Assembly: GCA_030430325.1 (NCBI GenBank)
Contig: JAUIFR010000008.1
Span: 1-34,676, forward strand
Length of the DNA: 34,676 nt
Origin: Bacteroidia bacterium
GTDB lineage: Bacteria; Bacteroidota; Bacteroidia; Cytophagales; Cyclobacteriaceae
Direction: 5' to 3'
The translations under genes were made by a program, and so were the position numbers. Shown here piece by piece: positions 32,686-34,676 of this stretch. Below the pieces are notes generated by a model. It searched no databases and was not told the DNA's origin. It worked only from the letters and a program-made list of their open reading frames with translations. Each line of letters opens with the position of its first letter. The first letter of the stretch is position 1.

Positions 32686-33465
32686 ATGTATTTAAGAATA
32701 ACACCAGTAGTTAGAAATCTATTGTTGATCAATGTGGGTCTGTTCTTAGTGGAATATATGATCGAGCTAAATTTTACAAAAGGATTTGGACTTTATTATT
32801 TTCATTCTTCGTATTTTTCTCCATATCAGATTGTTACGCATATGTTTTTGCATGCCGACTGGGTACATTTACTAGGTAATATGATTGGAATATTTTTCTT
32901 TGGATCACTTATTGAGAACCATTGGGGAAGTAAAAAATTTTTATTTTTTTATATGTTTTGTGGTTTAGGAGCAGGACTTTTTTTCTCAGGTATTCAATAT
33001 GCGGAGCTAAAAATGGAAGAAAATAAGATCAAAGAATACGAGGCTAACCCCAACCCTGACTTTTTTAGTGAATATATCCTTGATAATGGTAAAATGGGGA
33101 TTTATCGAGAATATGTTGATGATTTTTTTATGTTTCCAGATGATCCCAAATACCAGCAAGAGACTGTTGAGTTTATGCATAAAATTTATATGCAAAAAGT
33201 TGATTTTCCAATGATTGGAGCATCAGGCGCAGTATTTGGGATACTAATGGCAGTTTTACTATTATTCCCAAATATGACCATATATTTATATTTAATCTTA
33301 CCAGTAAAAGCGAAATACATCTTAATTCCTTACGGCGTTTATGAGCTATTTTCAGGCATAATGAGAACTCCTGGAGATAATGTAGCTCATTTCGCTCACG
33401 TAGGCGGCATGCTTTTTGCATTTATTTTGATTAAATTACTGTGGAAAGAACGTGTTGTAAATTAA
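32686..33465 (+). CDS. Rhomboid family intramembrane serine protease (first of two)
   Basis: 259 residues, about six membrane helices. The family HxxxN element is HADWVHLLGNMIG. The catalytic dyad is S180 in MIGASGAVFGI and H238 in NVAHFAHVGGMLF. A polar insert of about 60 residues (105-170, rich in Glu, Asn and Asp) separates helices 2 and 3 and includes YVDDFFMFPDDPKYQ. It cleaves membrane proteins within their helices; the substrate is unknown. It follows the transketolase gene by 11 nt and precedes a second rhomboid by 13 nt, all in one operon. Confidence 0.93.
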   Translation: MYLRITPVVRNLLLINVGLFLVEYMIELNFTKGFGLYYFHSSYFSPYQIVTHMFLHADWVHLLGNMIGIFFFGSLIENHWGSKKFLFFYMFCGLGAGLFFSGIQYAELKMEENKIKEYEANPNPDFFSEYILDNGKMGIYREYVDDFFMFPDDPKYQQETVEFMHKIYMQKVDFPMIGASGAVFGILMAVLLLFPNMTIYLYLILPVKAKYILIPYGVYELFSGIMRTPGDNVAHFAHVGGMLFAFILIKLLWKERVVN

Positions 33466-33478
33466 TTTACAATAATTG

Positions 33479-34375
33479 ATGGCAAGTATATTAGATGAGT
33501 TAAAGCGCAACTTTAGGCAATCAGACAATGCCTTGATACAGCTAATTATAGTAAATATTAGTGTTTACATTATTTTAGCTGTACTTCAAGTGGTGTTAAC
33601 ATTGTTTGGTGTTCGAGATATTTTTGACTTCATTTATGCGCAACTGAGTATTCCTGCACAGTTTAAGGCATTTATTTTAAAGCCCTGGACAGCCATTACC
33701 TATGCATTTACACATAGCATGTCTGGTTTTTTTCATATTTTGTTTAATATGCTTGTGTTGTATTGGTTTGGGCAATTAATAAAGGAGTATATTGGTAGCA
33801 AAAAACTTATTGCGCTCTATTTTTTGGGCGGAATTGCTGGGGCAGTCACCTATCTTATTGCCTTTAATTTAGTGCCCTATTACGTTGATCAAGCTGCTTT
33901 TCCTGGATTTGGAGGTATGGTGGGGGCTTCGGCCAGTGTATATGCCATATCGGTAGCAGCAGCAACCTTACTTCCAAACTATCGTTTTCATATGCTTTTT
34001 ATTGGTCCAGTCAAAATCAAGTATTTTGTATTAGTTTTTATATTTATTTCATTTATTGGGATCATCGGGACTAATTCTGGCGGTAATTTGGCCCATTTAG
34101 GTGGTGCCATCATGGGTTTTGCATATATCAAGCTACTCCGTAGTGGTGTAAATTTAGGCAAACCTATTGATGATATTGGCCTTTTTTTTAAATCTATTTT
34201 CAAGCCCAAACCAAAGATTCGCGTTTCACACAAAAACACAGACGTCCCAAAAAAGTCCCCCAATACTTCTGTTGACCAAGCCGAAATCGATTCAATATTA
34301 GATAAAATATCCGCATCAGGTTACGAAAGCCTGACCAAAGAAGAAAAAGAGAAACTCTTTAATGCAAGCAAATGA
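33479..34375 (+). CDS. Rhomboid family intramembrane serine protease (second of two)
   Basis: 298 residues from ATG 33479 (an in-frame TTG is immediately before it). Six membrane helices occupy about 20-225, then a cytosolic Lys-rich tail ends in SGYESLTKEEKEKLFNASK. Motifs: HSMSGFFHILFNMLVLYWFG, then S151 in MVGASASVYAIS and H206 in GNLAHLGGAI. The Ser motif is GASAS where most rhomboids have GxSG, a mild departure. It is paired with a shorter paralogue upstream, a common arrangement in Bacteroidota as far as I recall. The C-terminal 14 nt overlap the shikimate kinase gene. Confidence 0.92.
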   Translation: MASILDELKRNFRQSDNALIQLIIVNISVYIILAVLQVVLTLFGVRDIFDFIYAQLSIPAQFKAFILKPWTAITYAFTHSMSGFFHILFNMLVLYWFGQLIKEYIGSKKLIALYFLGGIAGAVTYLIAFNLVPYYVDQAAFPGFGGMVGASASVYAISVAAATLLPNYRFHMLFIGPVKIKYFVLVFIFISFIGIIGTNSGGNLAHLGGAIMGFAYIKLLRSGVNLGKPIDDIGLFFKSIFKPKPKIRVSHKNTDVPKKSPNTSVDQAEIDSILDKISASGYESLTKEEKEKLFNASK

Positions 34376-34562
34376 TCGGCGCATCTTTCTAGTTGGTTTA
34401 CCAGGCGCTGGTAAAACAACACTCGGCAAAGAGTTAGCACAACAAATTAACATGCCATTTATAGATTTAGATCAAGCCATAGTGGAGCATACCGGGAAGA
34501 ACATCACCCAACTTTTTAATGAGTTAGGTGAAGAAGGGTTCCGAGCAATTGAGCATCAAAAC
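34362..34562 (+). CDS. aroK: Shikimate kinase, N-terminal part only (broken at a junction)
   Basis: Phosphorylates shikimate in aromatic amino-acid synthesis. Residues 1-67 are normal: MQANDRRIFLVGLPGAGKTT with Walker A (G-x4-GKTT), PFIDLDQAIVEHTGKNITQL with the shikimate-binding Asp, and GEEGFRAIEHQN with the conserved F-R-x-x-E. After about 34562 the frame stays open to 34661, but the translation (FESGPIWLHRDHHQKS and on) no longer resembles the family, which should continue toward the STGGG loop. The minus strand of that segment is instead coding-like. The start overlaps the upstream rhomboid by 14 nt, so it belongs to the same operon. Confidence 0.82.
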
Positions 34563-34674
34563 TTTGAATCAGGCCCAATTTGGCTTCATCGAGATCATCA
34601 TCAGAAAAGTTGCCGACAGCAATCTCCTTGGCTGCCATCTCAAAAGCTTGGATTGTGTTAAATATCTGGGGATC
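34552..34674 (-). CDS. M16-type (insulinase family) peptidase fragment, both ends missing
   Basis: The minus strand is open over 41 codons from the window edge and reads DPQIFNTIQAFEMAAKEIAV, then GNFSDDDLDEAKLGLIQSFDA. The GNFSD-(D/E)-DLDEAKLGLIQS-(F/L)-D pattern is a recognisable segment of the C-terminal part of PreP/insulinase-like M16 peptidases. Past 34552 the frame runs into antisense of shikimate kinase, so homology stops at the same junction. This supports a chimeric or rearranged end rather than a true overlap. Confidence 0.55.
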
Positions 34675-34676
34675 GC

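Noticed and set aside
34563..34661. C-terminal third of the shikimate kinase frame as native protein
   Set aside because: The translation loses family similarity abruptly and the opposite strand of the same bases encodes an M16-like segment.

Overview
The window is ordinary-looking AT-rich chromosome from a member of the Bacteroidota, probably a free-living or marine Cytophagia-type organism (the class is inference). The phylum rests on several signs: two proteins ending in type IX secretion (T9SS) C-terminal sorting domains, promoters of the Bacteroidota form TTG-N20-TAnnTTTG, weak Shine-Dalgarno use, a coaX / outer-membrane protein / TPR protein run, and tandem rhomboids. No tRNA, rRNA, CRISPR array, prophage or complete insertion sequence was seen.

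Layout. 2-1062: end of nadC and a YcxB-like membrane protein. 1171-4470: an Lrp/AsnC regulator divergent from a tightly coupled trio (GT-C membrane glycosyltransferase, AhpD-like protein, ArsS radical SAM enzyme) that looks like an arsenosugar locus. 4554-7099: sirtuin, SpoIIAA-like protein, PLP decarboxylase. 7246-11570: coaX, OMP, TPR protein, trhO. 11571-12090: non-coding, with an inverted pair of GC-rich hairpins. 12091-14531 (minus): mnmA, lipoprotein, rsmG, probably one operon. 14770-19556: M28 peptidase overlapping tail-to-tail with a TPR-CHAT protein, which is preceded by a 44-residue RiPP-leader-like peptide gene and a strong hairpin. 19892-22024: a YadA-head / S74 chaperone / T9SS surface protein. 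22025-22658: non-coding, with a tandem terminator, a GC-rich structured element of about 140 nt and two palindromic repeats. 22659-26703: fatty-acid hydroxylase, methylmalonyl-CoA epimerase, histidine phosphatase, uridine kinase, KtrA-like protein, NqrM-like protein and a small orphan protein. 26813-30008: a secreted serine hydrolase broken by a hairpin insertion and a frameshift. 30062-34562: nitrilase, PLPBP, transketolase N-half, two rhomboids and the start of shikimate kinase. The last ~115 bp belong to an unrelated gene on the other strand (M16 peptidase-like), so the right edge is chimeric.

Most genes are housekeeping (NAD, CoA, tRNA/rRNA modification, pyrimidine salvage, propionate metabolism, potassium uptake). 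The less ordinary material is the arsenosugar-type cluster, the peptide-plus-CHAT pair, the GC-rich structured element, and a dispersed AT-rich palindrome family (about ten copies centred on TTTTGCAAAA). That palindrome occupies four of the five convergent intergenic gaps in the window.
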